Shown here in pieces: positions 40,923-54,500 of a stretch of DNA of 64,000 nucleotides. Under the pieces are notes generated by a model. The model did not search any database. It saw only the letters and a list, made by a program, of their open reading frames with translations, and was not told the origin of the DNA. This DNA is from Lingula anatina (Eukaryota > Brachiopoda > Lingulata > Lingulida > Lingulidae): assembly GCF_001039355.2 (NCBI RefSeq), contig NW_019775802.1, forward strand, positions 62,001 through 126,000. The letters run 5' to 3'. The position numbers and the translations under genes are program-made. The stretch's first letter is position 1, and each line of letters begins with the position of its first letter.

Positions 40923-41381
40923 CTGCAAAACAATAGAACGATAGAGAATTGATCCAGGCAAAAAGGTGAAAATTGAAAAAGAGGCATAGGTGACCGACTG
41001 GTATAGATTGGTGCAGAATTTAATGTTACTGTAGCTATCAGCGCTCTTCAGTAAAATGTTATTGGAAATCTATATTAGGGAACTGACACGTATAAACAAA
41101 AAGCTAATTAAAAATTTTTGATGTTTGCTTTTTACCTCGCGTACTGCCCTCGCAGACTTTTTGACCCTTCTTCTGGGTATAAAACTCCGTACCTGTAATA
41201 TAACGATGTTAAATGTACAATGTAAAACCGAGTCTTATCATACCAACTTGTTTGGTATTATCTAAACCAAATAGGCGTTATAAGGCAATATCTTACACAA
41301 ACGTTACTTCCTCTCTCTGTGGTAATTTAAACCCCTATTCAGTTTTAGTTTTTAATGTAAACAGCATTTAATACAAGGTAC

Positions 41382-42768
41382 CTACATGTTTGAACGGCGA
41401 CACTTGTGGATGACCATGCCGACTGCAGCGATCATAATAACCGCCAATGTGACAGCTAACCCAATAACAGCGTGTTCGTAATCTGTTAACTGCTGTTGCT
41501 GGAGATTCTTCACGATCGGCGTGGTCGGTCTTCCTCTGGTCTCGGACAATAGTGTCAAATTGGTCAAAGCCCTGGTCGTTCCCGTTCTGTTATCGTTACT
41601 TGTACTGGGGATTGTGCTTGTAGTCTTGCATTTTGGGTCGTTACTTGTACCATTTGGTGGGCAATCAGATGCTGCTGGGGATGGAGCTGTTGGCTCAGAG
41701 GTACCGAGAGAGATAGAACGATTGCCCCCCACTGTAACATGATCCGTTTTTGTGCCGCTATCGTTTTCTGTACCACTGGAACTTTTGTCTGTGGCAGGCC
41801 TCGAAGAAGTGTCTAAAGTACTCTTGGTTACGGTTACATTTGTCGTTGTGGGTGACTCGGAATTCGCAATAAGTGTAGGCGTTGTAGCTAACGCTGCACT
41901 GATGCTTTTAGGGGCCGTAGTCGAAGCAGTCGTAGTCACAGTGGATCCTGCTTGGCTTGGGCTCCGATTGGGTGACTCGGAATTCGCAATCGTTGTAGGC
42001 GTTGTGGCTAATGCTATGCTGTTGCTATTAGGGGCCGTAGTCGTCGTCGTCACACTGTTTTGTGCAGTATTAATCTGCTGAGCATGGCTGACCGCAGAGC
42101 TGACAGTAGATGTGGCAACAGTGGTGAATGCAACTGGATTCGACCCGATGCTTTTTGTTGTCGCCACCAGATACCCTTAAAAGTGTATGCATTTTAGCAG
42201 ATTACACTGGAGTTAATATCAAAATGTTGAAATCATTTTTAGAGTTATCGAAATACCGAAAAGTAATGAAAAGCGATATTTTGGTACCCTTACGAATTAA
42301 GAAAAAGACGTTTTTAGATAATGTTAAACTGGTTTGAAAATTACTGCCAATGTCCCATGCTTTTCAGCTCTTCGTAGTAACAACCTAATAAAGGCGCTCG
42401 TGGTGATGAATACCATAAAATCTATAAGTCTATGATATGATCTATTTCTATTTCTGTTCTTTGGCTATATAGAGAAAAATTTAAGCACACTTCGACGTAT
42501 TTCAAGCACACGTGGGCACGTATTTCAAACAGAGCTCTTAAAGTGATATCATACACTCTCGAGTGGCCATGGCATCTGTCCGTCATTGTATCACCACTTG
42601 TAATGTAACAAAATATGACATTCAAGGAAATTTCGATTAAGTGGTTGTTAATTCATTATTCAGCAAAATGTCAGACATTTGCACTCCGTCAAAATGCTTG
42701 TATCATAGATACCCCAATTACCTACCTGTCACAATGACAACTGCAGTAAAAAAGGACCTTATAACCAT
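41382..42768 (-). CDS. Mucin-like single-pass membrane protein (two coding exons)
   Basis: Exon 1 (42726-42768) encodes MVIRSFFTAVVIVTG, a signal peptide. Exon 2 (41382-42175) continues in frame. The total is 837 bases, 278 aa. The ectodomain is dominated by Ser, Thr, Ala and Pro (dense potential O-glycosylation) with N-glycosylation sequons such as NRS, NVT, NGT, NRT and NLT. A ~35-residue unit is repeated twice, each copy ending with IANSESP. A hydrophobic helix (AVIGLAVTLAVIMIAAVGMV) is followed by the short basic tail HKCRRSNM. The layout is type I, with a heavily glycosylated rod and almost no cytoplasmic part. No enzymatic or adhesion domain is seen. A surface-coat or sialomucin-like role is inferred. 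Confidence 0.8.
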
Positions 42769-42896
42769 CTTGAGGTAAAGCTAGTGAAAGAGTATCAAGT
42801 GTGCTGATGCCTTTGGTCTGTATCTTCACGTTTTACACCTAACCTTGCATTGCATCCGGGTCTGTGACTAAATAGAACGTGAAGAAATTAAGAGTA

Positions 42897-42903
42897 ATTT
42901 ATA
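42897..42903 (-). promoter_or_regulatory. Possible TATA box of the mucin-like gene
   Basis: On the minus strand GGCTATAAATTAC lies ~130 bases upstream of the ATG. Transcription would then start about 30 bases nearer the gene, giving a ~100 base leader. Position and context fit, but AT-rich DNA makes chance matches common. Confidence 0.35.
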
Positions 42904-44655
42904 GCCGTGTTCATCATTTAAACAGGTAACATTTTTACACGTGTTGCATCGAAAGAATTTTTTTAGCCCTTTGTCATGTAAATTATTCAAAGTAGTTTAG
43001 ATGCACAGGTTAGGTGACGTTGACAGCTGGTTAAAAACTTGTGCCTTATTTGTCCGACGATATTAAACGTAGCTTTTAGTTCTGTTCTTTTAGGCACAAA
43101 ATACCAAAGAAACAGATCGAAACCATAATTACTAAATTTATGTGTTGGTCAGTTCCTAGTTAAGTAAATTATTAAAACAGCAAATGATGGTATATTCTTT
43201 GAACACCCTAAATTCACTGGAAGGCCCCAAAAACTGCCGGTTGGTTGAACAGCCTCTAATGTATCAAAAGTAACGAAATCATGTTATCTCGTGCGTTCGT
43301 AATATCTCCTATCTCCTCGTGAATTTTTAAAATGAGGAACTAGACCTTTTGGGCATTAATATACCTGTCGTCAGGGTTGTACATAGTGCACAGTGGGGCG
43401 GGGGTAGATAATTTTTTTCGATTTGTAATTTCTACTATTTTCTCCTAAACCGTAACTGTGAGAAATTTGAAGCTTCGGGGAATGATAGACCTATCATCAG
43501 TGATTGCACATGGGTCACAGCCTAGATTGGGGCCTATTTTCTTTCAATGGACCCTATTCTTATATTCCCTTGGGGCTGTGATATGTTTGTTTGATAGCTA
43601 TATACATGTAGGCCTACATGTACATAGCTGGTAGCTCTAATGACACAGTGATAGCCCCTCATATTATCTGAAAATTTACAGAACTTTAGATAGAAAATAA
43701 GAAAGCCTGATGCCAAAAATGTAACACCACAGGAATGGGACGGCCATTATTAAATATTATATCGTTAAATATATCGACCTTAGAAAGAACTTTTCCATAC
43801 AAGCATAGTATTGAGCTTCATGAAAAGGGTTTGATATGAATTTCCAAGTGCAACTGAGACAATTAAATATCGGAACATAAAAAAATAATGTTATGTACAG
43901 AAGAGAATCGATTAATTCTCTGGAGTCTTGGATTTGTAATGAAACATGAGCCCCCATTCATCTATTATAGAGAGTTGATAACATTTTTTTTTTTTTTTTT
44001 TTTTTATAAAATAATGAATTCAGAAGATAATGAAATTTTAGTCGAAACATTTTGGTTCGAATCCAGTGTTCCTCCTGGAAACTTGAACTTTATAGTTTAT
44101 TTAGAAGTATCTTTTTCTGTATTAATTCATTACTACAAGGAATAGCAAGTATTTTCTATTGACTACAAAAATATTGGACAATAATGAGGTACAATCCCCT
44201 CCAAGGGACGACGTGTAAATCAATTAAACCACCACCTTATGATAAGGACGCGTGTTACACGGTTTTCGGCAGCTGCAAAATCGGTCTCCAATATGACCCG
44301 CAACCACCTAGCACTTATAATGCGTAGTTTAAGCCAATGTACAATATCAAGTTGTTTTGGTGCATAAAGGATTGCTATTGCCCTAAAAAGACTGAACATA
44401 CTTGAAGATATGTTGAATGTGAAATACAACCAAAATCTTGTTATTCCTCGCCTTCTGGTTACCACACAATCCTATCGGTACTGCGCATTTGAACTGACGC
44501 TTCCAGTTGGTTCTCATACCCAAGATGTGTTTGTGCATCACATACCTATCCTCAACCGGGGCCAGAGAGTGATTGAGTTTCACAAGATATTCACAGATAT
44601 TTCTCTTTCTGTTCACTAGCTGTAGACATCTCTGTTCCAACGGCATTTTTATTTT

Positions 44656-44686
<31 letters not shown>

Positions 44687-45924
44687 TTTTTTTTTTTTTT
44701 TTGTACAATAACTACCTCATCACCCAGCCGGCCTATCCTTGTCGAGAGTACCACGCATACCCGTCAGTACACAACTCACAACCGTTCTATGAGACGTACA
44801 ATGATTTAATTACGTTTTCATCTCCCCACCTTCTCGCTCGAAAACAAATCAATCGAGCTTGCTTGTGCTTTATCTGGCTTTATGTGAAAATCCATACTCA
44901 CGTCATCTAATACTCTTTAATTGGTTATTCAACTAATTACGAACCTCAGGCAGGTCTTTAAAGGCGGAGTATCGTTTCTGAATATGCCATACTACATATG
45001 CTATAAGAAACCTTTAATACTGCGATTAGCTGTGGACAACTTATCCCAATTACAAATAAATGTGGTATTTCATCTTTAAAAAAAACAAGCTAACGTTTAT
45101 TATCGACAGCCAAAATTAAAATGACTTACTTGCAGCTCTGATTGAGTGTTTCTTGGTGTCTTCATAATCATGTAGCTGCCTAAACTATCAGTAAGCTGGA
45201 TCCTCAACGTTCATATATCTATGCAATATTCCAGGAAGTGTGTCACGACCTTTTCTATGACGACTCTTCGCATTAGCTGGTATTGATCGCAATGTGCTCT
45301 ATATTGTTGACACTGACGGGAAGTGATGATATTTGCCAAGATATGGTCGATATTATTGCGTACTTGATGTATGGCTCCGATGTGATGACAAGATAATGTA
45401 AAAATAATTTGGTAAGCATGATTTTTGTTTTTTATGCCCACTTGATGGAGATTTTTTTCCGTGTTAAAATAAAGCGAGTTTTGCGATTGACCACTGTTAT
45501 ATCATTTGAATATTTCAAAGTTTTAACAATTAATCGGTGTTTAGCATGCATTAATTGTTTAAAAATATTGAAAAAGGAAATTAAGCACGGATGTCCATAA
45601 TGGCGAAAGATCGCAATGAATTTGGCTCGTCACAAATAAAATTTTTAAAAAATGTTAAGGCTTCATTGCTGAGTACATGGAAAGAGTTGAGCCCGGGAAC
45701 ACGATTTTGAACAGTCTATGGTGATACAGACTTGACAGCATGGACATTTTTCCCCAATCATTTTTCTTCGACCCCCCCCCCCCCTTGACATTTTTTAAAC
45801 ATTTTATCATATATATGATTCAATTTTGATAAAGAACATGCTTGAACAAAAAAAAAAAAAAAAAAAAGGAAATGAATTAATACTAGAAAGTTCTTTAGTA
45901 AGATTTCCAAGGTTGTGTTCCAAT
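42904..45924. other. Intergenic region, no gene recognised
   Basis: It holds a T tract at 43985-44006, a TTA/T-rich tract at 44649-44702 and a poly-C run at 45773-45784. One minus-strand fragment at ~45131-45170 has an acceptor and a GTAAGT donor around LHDYEDTKKHSIRAA, but I could not assign it to a gene. Confidence 0.4.
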
Positions 45925-46701
45925 CCCAGCAGGCATAGTTGAAAACGTTGAAAACAGGTTGATACGTTGAATTGCCGTTGATCTACCTAAATTCAAGGTA
46001 AAATCAACGTTGTATTTTGGTCAATGACTCAATCTTGCAGTTATGGATTGTAATTTAAAATATCAATTATTGAAAACGTGATACTTTGTTTATCAATACT
46101 GTAACTAAATTTATCAAAATAATAACAAAAGGGTTTTAAAGTAAAAGTGACAGTTGTTTTGTGTCTTTAGTTAACTAGTGAATTTTCTTAACTTGTTATT
46201 CAGAAATACATTCCAATAAACTGAATTCCTTGCAAGGTCAGCTAACACTAGGATGTATAAGTTGCTGTAAATGTGATGGAGTTAGCAGTTCTTGGTAACC
46301 TGCTATTATAGATAGACAGGCTGCGGTGACTGTGACTTTGTTATATATATGTATATAGAAGGTTGTAGTTATCTTCAAAATTATATATATATATAAGGTT
46401 GTAGTTATCTTCTTGAGAAAATAACTGTATATATATTAATTTAAACCTTGGAAATTTTAACTTAAAGGCCATACATTTATACCCTACATGTATATATTTA
46501 GCCATCAAAAATGTCCTACTGCTAAATCATCCAAGCTAATTTCCCGCTGGGTGGGGTTGATATAACATTGTTTTCTGACGTTGATACAACGTTGTTATCT
46601 GAGGTTGACACAACTTTCAAATCCAACGTTTATCCAATGTCTTCTCAGCGTTATGGTTCAACGTTGTTTCAACGTTAAAACAACTTAATTTGCCCACTGG
46701 G
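45925..46701. mobile_element. Non-autonomous DNA element rich in CAACGTTG motifs
   Basis: The left end CCCAGCAGGCATAGTTG and right end, reverse complemented, CCCAGTGGGCAAATTAAG, are similar inverted termini. Both ends contain repeated GTTGATA/CAACGTTG palindromic units (45938-46010 and 46556-46675). An internal CCCGCTGGG at 46544 suggests a nested or composite structure. There is no coding capacity and no clear flanking target duplication. Elements with CAACGTTG arrays and CCCAGYRGGCA ends occur in many aquatic animals; the superfamily is left open. Confidence 0.5.
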
Positions 46702-48430
46702 AAAGTTCTATAGTGTATGACGCTCGGTTAAGAAACATTAAACGCACATCGTCATATACAAATAGGAAACAAGGAATCGTAAACATACTTTCAAATGACC
46801 TAACTACGTGTAAGTTTATAATTTGATTTCACATTTTTGGTAGATAGTAGAGTTTGGTAAAGTGGATGTAAAATAAAAATCGGCTGTCCGGTACATGGTA
46901 ATTGGTAGATTTGCCTGCCAGTGCCCGAATTTCAGAAGATCACTCAAATTTCATAACCGTTATTTGCTGAAAAATCTATAAGTTGAATACGTTTTACCTT
47001 AAACTAGTTCATAAGATTTGCACCCAATACCGTGCTACAAAAATCCGTCTGATGACGTTACGCAGCATCCAGTGTTACAGCCCATTGCTACAGTTGAGAC
47101 GAACCAAAGCATTCCGAGTCGTAAAACGACACATACAATGGTGAAATGTGCATCTCTAACAAACTTTGGAACAATGTTTGAACACGCTCAGATGCACGGA
47201 TTATTGGATCATATTGCAGACATGCTACTTTTATTTGAAAATTGACTCATGCTTCTACTTATGTCCTGTTATCATTTCTAATAAAATAAAAGCGCAGCAT
47301 ATAAAAGTTCTCCTAGCGCAGTTGTTATCAAAGTATTATGCCTGATTAGATGGTGTGTAAACGTTAACAGCAAACGATTAGGCAAGAGCTGTTAATTCAA
47401 AATATAAATTATGTTTTCATGTTAAAATCACCAGTTTCACAGAAACACGCAAATGCATATAAAAAACAAACATGAAAGTAGATGTTGAAATGAAACAGTG
47501 ACCAGAAAATATGCCTTAAGCAAACATCACGAATAAAGATGTAAACGTTCTTTAAAAAGCATCGTTTCAAAACATGAACTAAATACCGTAAACTACATAT
47601 CTTGCTGAAATATTCACTTATGCGTTAATTTGCACTTATGTATCTCTAATTATACTTATGGGGATGAATTATACTTGTTTTGATATTTTTTAAACATTTT
47701 AAACACAATGAAAAATTGCTTACATGGGCCTTTTTTCCTTGTGAAGGATCTATCTACTAAAAAACGGAAAATGGAGTAAATCGTTAAAGAGACTACCAGT
47801 CTTAATATACTGCCAGATGATTAAAACAATGAATATTACATCCTCATGCGTGGGAGCATATAACATTCTGATATACAAATGCAAATCGATTTTATTAAAT
47901 ACTGTCTGGGGCATCTTAATACATACATCAGATGGCGTGGGATATATGTATGTAATAGCTGGCGGTGTTAAAACCTTCCATAAATTGATTTTAAACACTT
48001 AAATGTGAACGATAAATGAAAGAGCATGAGCATAAATTCCTTTCTTTCCAGTCCATAATGGTATTATTTCTGTAAACAATCTGACCAATGCAAATATACT
48101 TTGGAATAGATAGTGATTATCTGTAAAAACGATACTATATCCATGTCTTTGCAAATGTATGTATCATTTAATTCTACTCTATTCATGACATATTTATTTA
48201 AGAGATGCTTATGTCTTGCAAAACAAACAGAGCCACGTGTCGCTATGAACAACCTATACACATTGAGTTAACGTGCATCTTCCGGATTTCATTTTCGGAC
48301 AACATTAAAACAATAACGACGACTCTTCTTACAATAACCTAGACACAAAGTGACATTACATTGTATTGGTATGAACTAGGTCGCTTGTCAGATGCCGTGG
48401 CGAAAGCAAGTGCGCGTCGCAGAGTGAGGC
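46702..48430. other. Intergenic region upstream of the nicotinic receptor gene
   Basis: It contains a 75-codon frame at 47018-47245 with no ATG start and no recognised family. Otherwise it is AT-rich DNA with nothing identifiable. The receptor promoter is at its right end. Confidence 0.4.
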
Positions 48431-48438
48431 TATATAAG
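48431..48438 (+). promoter_or_regulatory. TATA box of the nicotinic receptor gene
   Basis: GGCTATATAAGGGC matches the TATAWAAG consensus with G/C-rich flanks, ~74 bases before the ATG at 48505. An initiator-like TCTAAC at ~48462 is ~30 bases downstream. This predicts a focused start site and a ~45 base 5' leader. Confidence 0.7.
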
Positions 48439-48504
48439 GGCAGCAGTGAGAGCTTTTGCTGTCTAACGGAGAACAGAGATCCAGGTGTCGGAAGCAACTC
48501 CACA

Positions 48505-48571
48505 ATGTACTTCCATGGAGTGGCGTCGGCTTCTTGGTTTGGAACGATATTTGCAGTGATTTGTATCAGAG
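48505..48571 (+). CDS. nAChR exon 1 (signal peptide)
   Basis: ATG at 48505 starts [20 protein letters not shown], a typical secretory leader. The frame is open further upstream, but this ATG lies just past the predicted transcription start. It ends in phase 1 at GTGTGT. Confidence 0.8.
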
Positions 48572-51500
48572 GTGTGTACTGGTTCCATGTTTTAATTGGC
48601 ATATGTTTGTTTGGGTTTTTTCCACCGTTTTCTTTTTATCACTCATATCTTTTTACTTTAATGTATTGGGCATGTTCTTATATCATCTGTAAATGGGTTG
48701 CGTGCTTGAATTGTCTGACCAGTGTAGAGCCGTGCTTATTAAATATTTAATGATTTATAGAAATCCTCTTGACAGCCAGTTCGTCCCTTGAGATAAGGTA
48801 ATGGTTCCATTTGTATTAGAGAGATTAATATTATGTAATGGTTCCATTTGCTAATTCGGTACTCCAGACCGCTGTGTTAATTTCTATCATTATTGAACTA
48901 CATTATTTTCAATGCCAAATATAAAAGCTAACCAAAGATCTTTTTTTTTAATTTTGAAAGCCAATCTTACCTCCAAATAGAGGTATAAATGATAATGGCA
49001 TCATTGTAAATTGTTTATTTCAGGTGTCGTTTCTTTTTCCGATGAGGAGCATGCTCTGCTTCACCGACTGTTGAGTGACTACGACAAAAACGCTCGTCCC
49101 GTGGCCAACTCGAGTGACAATGTGACTGTCAGGCTTGACATGGCGCTTCACCAGCTGTTTGACGTAGTAAGTACATAAGTACCTATAATATAATGTGACA
49201 AACAACTAGCTCTTATTCAAAAAGATAAAAAAATATTTTAAAAAGATATAAATATGTATAGAATTGAATACTTTACCCCTTTTATGAAGTTTGTTTCATT
49301 TTTTTCTCACAGCAAGAAAAAAGCAAAACTGAAGTTTCTATTTGAACGATTTCATTAGAAAGTGAAACATAAGTTTATAATGAGTTCGTCAATTAGCGCA
49401 ACTTTCTGGACATTATTTGATAGTATTTCAATTTAAAATACAAATTTTGTTTTGCAACATAGATTTTTCATTTTTTCACGTAAAAGTTTGCAAATATCTT
49501 GAAATTATTTCTGAATGATAAAACATTTAAATGATGCAAAAATTGGCAAGGAGCTTCTATTCTGCGCAACGTGCAACTGTATGCGCTGTGGAAATACATT
49601 GGAATGAGTAACTACTCTACAGATTGATCGCGAATTAATGGGAACCATTAACATTATTTAATTTAGCTAAAAGCTAAGAACACAAAATTAGTAATGAATA
49701 CGCCTGAAGATAGGAAAACTGCGTGCACCATCTCGCATCCTTTACCAACAGATTAAAACCCTTTTAGACACATCAATGACATTGCATCTGCCTCTACCTT
49801 GTTTATCTTAGATTTAACACTTATCGAATTCATAAATGTGATATGTTACATCATTATACAATTCAGATTTCGAGTAAATGTGTTTGAGGGTAAATGCCTT
49901 AAATGGAATTTTTTTAATAGATTTTCACTTAAAAAGCATTAAGCAAGTAGTTAACTTTTCTCGTTGTTTGATGGATCGATGAGTTTTTCAGCAAGTGGTT
50001 TTATTTCGATAAGCTAACATTCACTAATCGGTTATTTTAACCTATTTGATGAGTAAACGTAGGCTTACTAATTGGATAATAAAGAGCCTTTTTTCAATTC
50101 CTGCATTCTGTTTACAGGACGAGCGAAACCAGCTCCTGCATACTAATGCTTGGATGCGAGTGGTAAGTACGATTAAATTGTTAACTAGTCGCACTATTGA
50201 AGGTCATTACACTTTATTAAAGAGGGTAGTACAAGAACCTTAATCAATAGCCTCTCTGGCAAACTTAGCAATCGTGTAAATTTCACTATGGTCAAAACGC
50301 TTCATATTATAAAAGATATTCCTTGGGAGAAATTACAATAAATTTTGCTTTAAATATGAACATGGCGCAACTGTTTCTTATGCAGAAAAAATGGACAGTT
50401 TTCAATGCCCATTCTTACCATCGTCATTATCGTCATTATTTTTCCAAAAAAAAATATATATATATATATCCGTTAAAGTTCATCGTGAATATATTTGATT
50501 ATCACGTCACTGGCTTTGTTTGTTTGTTTGTTTGTCTGTTTTTATGACTCAAGTGAGCACCATGTCCAACCCACTTAAATTTTCGATTCTCACAGGCCAA
50601 GTGACCGTTTGCGTGTGGAAAACAGAAATTATTACACTTTTCTGTCTGAGATTGTTTCCTTGAAATCAGTATTGGCATAAATGTATGTTTATAGGTGTTT
50701 TTTAAGACGGGCAAACATTGACATTTGAAACAACATTTTCTGTTGAGAGATCCAGTTAGTATAATTTCAGTGATGATATCTGGGTAAAACAGCTGTAACA
50801 GAGAAAAGAAGCGGAAACATCTAAATAAGGGAGATAAGTAGATTCCGCATATACAGACGTTCATTATACAGAGACAATAATAAATGTGTAGGAATTTCCT
50901 TTCTAAATGTGTGAACTATTTTCCAGTTTTCTCTCATAAGTGTCTATGTTCTGTAGTAATGTAAAGCATTTGCAAATGTCTCTGCAGATACTAGCTTTTA
51001 CTTAAATTCTTCTTGTATCGACCGATAAATGACCATGATGACCAACACAGCCGCCTCTGGAGATAGATTCACTTGATATGTGTTAAGTTTTAAGATAGCA
51101 GTTGACACCATGCCCCTTTTAACTGTCTATATGCGCAATTGCCTCTTACCGCTTTATGAAAAATAAGTCAGAATTGCATAAAGTTGATATAAAAGGCCAT
51201 TTTCTTGCGATAACAATGACCAAAGCATATGACAGCTAGAAATCGCCTTCAAATATTCTTTGTCTTCCAAAAATTCGTTCCACAAGCGTTAGGAAATTGA
51301 ACTACAGTCCTGGTAATAGTATGTGGTCGGGTGTGTCTGCGTGCGCATGCCAAATGCGGCTGGGTTTTTATTACAGAATTGCCAAACTTTATCTTGAGAA
51401 GCCATGGCGTTAGACCTTATTGGTTATTTTTCAAACGACATTGATCACAAAATGATGCTTCTATTGGGTGAAGTCGATGAAATGTAATCTTCTGAGACTA

Positions 51501-54500
51501 GAGTGTTTCTCATAACTAATGGCTTTTTACCAGTCTATTGATACAAAGAGCGCTGCCATTAATTTTTTCCTTGAAAAGCGATCGGGACATTTGGGAGAGC
51601 CCTTTCGAAATAACCAAAGCTAATACAAATCAATATAGGGCATGATAAGCGTTTAATTTTGTGTGTAATATCTATTAGGATTCACTTTTGTTTGCCTAAT
51701 GAACGTGCTTGAGCGAGTCTAATGGAACAGTCTGATTGAGCATTACTGTTAGCGAGCCAGTATGTGTGTGTTTAACTTCGGAAAACAACCTGCTACCTAA
51801 ACTGTAAATCCAGCTGTTACACTGTCATAACATTATAAATTTCCGAGTAATTTGCGTACTGTTGCTTTGCAAAAATGGTCTTCTTTGCCCACAAACTGGG
51901 CATAGGCCTACATAGAATGCTACTTTTATCTCTCAGTTTGTCTAATTAAGCATTTTATTTGAACTTATGATACCTGCTTGGGTATAGGCTTACTTGCCGT
52001 TTAAATCACGGCAAATTTAGCTAAAATAAATCTGTTCTTTGTGTTTCTAAAATTCATCATCCTACTAACAGCTCTATCTTAGAAACAAGAAAATCGGTTG
52101 GACTATGCTTTCAGTGCATTTTCCGGCGGTTAACAAACAACCCCCCAAGTTTTAACGGTTTATGCATTATCGATGTTACTGACATCGAACAGAGCAATTA
52201 GGGCCATTAGCACGAGCACTTATAAGCATGGTTTTATTCGTTTCGCTTTGCGTAATTGTATTGTAACTAGGCGGTCTCTGGCATTTTATCAACTGCCGCG
52301 ATTTCTCCAGGCTTATGGCAAACAATGTAGCCTATCGATCGTAACAGTAAGCTTGAAACCACTTCCAGGTGTGAAGGGATGAAACGACATTATTCCATTT
52401 TTTTTCGCTAAAAAAGTATTTATCGCACTTTTTAACCTAAGTTATCATCACCCGTGGGAGGAGAAATATTATCTGTGTGCCTTGTAACGACGCCAGTTTG
52501 CAGCTTTCTATGCAAAACTATCCCAATATTCAAACAACTTCCCTGGCAATATTTGCGTTTATGTTATAAATGAGTTTAGAACCGCACATATCATTTGAGA
52601 CACTTATGGACTACCACTTTACGTCACGTAATGGCATATGGTGTGTATACATTCTTGCCATATAACATCTGTATGTCTTATAGCGTACAGCGCGTACCTG
52701 AATCATAAATAAGCTGGTTAAACGCAATAGTTTTTTAATGAAAAATTTATTAATCCGTTTACTGCACAGTCACCTGAACTCCCCTGTTTTGTATATTCTC
52801 CATTTTTGCCCAAATCAGACTAGTTTTCACCACGTTTCAATTATCAAGTCCATGAAATGGTTAATATGATTTAAAAAATCACAATCTACTTCAACTCTCA
52901 TGTTTTCAGAAATGGTGGGATAACAAACTGACGTGGGATCCCGCAAACTACAGTGGTTTGACTGAAGTCGTGTTGGACGTGGCTCTCCTCTGGATCCCTG
53001 ATATCATGCTCTATAACAAGTATGTCGATAACATGTAAGACGGTGTATGGAACGTAAGTTTACATCTGCCTGATAGAAATCATAGGATATTTCGTGTACT
53101 AATAGCAGTGCGTTTGTGTGTTTTTTCCTGGTACTGATCATTAACTGCACATATTGTTGACACTGCATTTTTAATTTTTTTTTTAGTTGGATGTAACACA
53201 CCATATTAGTTGAATCCACGTAATCCAGTTATGAATGCTCTTCCATTAGAATCCCCCCACTTGTATTTTCATTTCCAGTGCTTTTAATGTCTGTTTATGT
53301 ATTTCGTCACTATTTGAATGAAGATTTCCATTGAGATAACCACCTCATCGCATACTTGCAAGGGTTCTGAAGTTGTTACTTTACGCGAATGCCCAATCAC
53401 TCGCACGGTCAACTATTACCTTAACTTAAAATACATTCCACTACAGCATAGTGTGCAAGACCTGGCAAATCTGTTATATTATTTATTTCGACCATACAGA
53501 TGTGATCACAGTTTTTAAGGGTTATTATTTTAGCAATCAGTTAAAGGTACATACGAACCGAGCATCGGTGGAGCGTGGATTCACAGTAACACATGTAAAC
53601 CACTTTTACTAGTTTCTTATACGACTCAAATAAATTCGGCATGCCAAGGGGTAAACTGATTAGATCACTCGATCAGCCATAAAAGAGCTTTAGACTGCTC
53701 CTTTCTTTAAATTTTTGGTCGGAAATTTAACCTACTTTCGTGACCTACTTTTCTGCCCCATTGACATACAGCATAGAATGCTAGCAGAAAAATTCATTCA
53801 CACATCATTTTCGGGTAAAATTAAACAATGCCTTTTGGTAATTCTCTTAGTTATACTACTAGAAACTATATGCTGGCATTTGGTCGTTTTTTGTGACAAA
53901 AATTGACTTTGTATGCATCTTTAAACGTCTGTAGTGTTCAGCTTCATCCATCGGTCCCAATGCTGTGGAAGATTTTGACTTTTTTAATAAATAGCCACCG
54001 GACGTCGATATAATCACTGATAGCAAAGCACATGTGCTTCAGTTTAAATTTGTTTTAATATAATTTCGATCTACGACAATCGCGAGATCTATGTCAAATG
54101 TCATTTTTTCAGTGAAACGCTTTGGGGTGCTGCATTCTCTGCCACCAAACAGTGTTGCATTGAAACATAACCATTTAAAGCAATGGCATATCCAAGTCCC
54201 ATTGCCGATGTGCACTTAACTATCAAATGTCTTTGGTTCCAAGAAATAGATTGGTGTCATGAATGACAAAAATTTCTAATAAGAATAATTAGAAATTAGT
54301 CTCTCCTATGGGTGAAGTGTGTCCCTTAGGATTAATAATGAATTGTTGTTTCCAGGAAAAATAGCCTGTGCAAGCAGTCAACAGACAAGTGCAATTTTTG
54401 TCCGCCTTTTGTTTTCGAAAGACTGTATAAAATATTCATGCTTAATTTAGGTTTATTCATGTGCAGAAATTGCCACTTATGTACACGTCTCTAGCTCGTA

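Noticed and set aside
44054-44064. Perfect tRNA B-box sequence GGTTCGAATCC
   Set aside because: The flanks do not form a T-stem, and no A box, anticodon arm or acceptor stem can be drawn around it.
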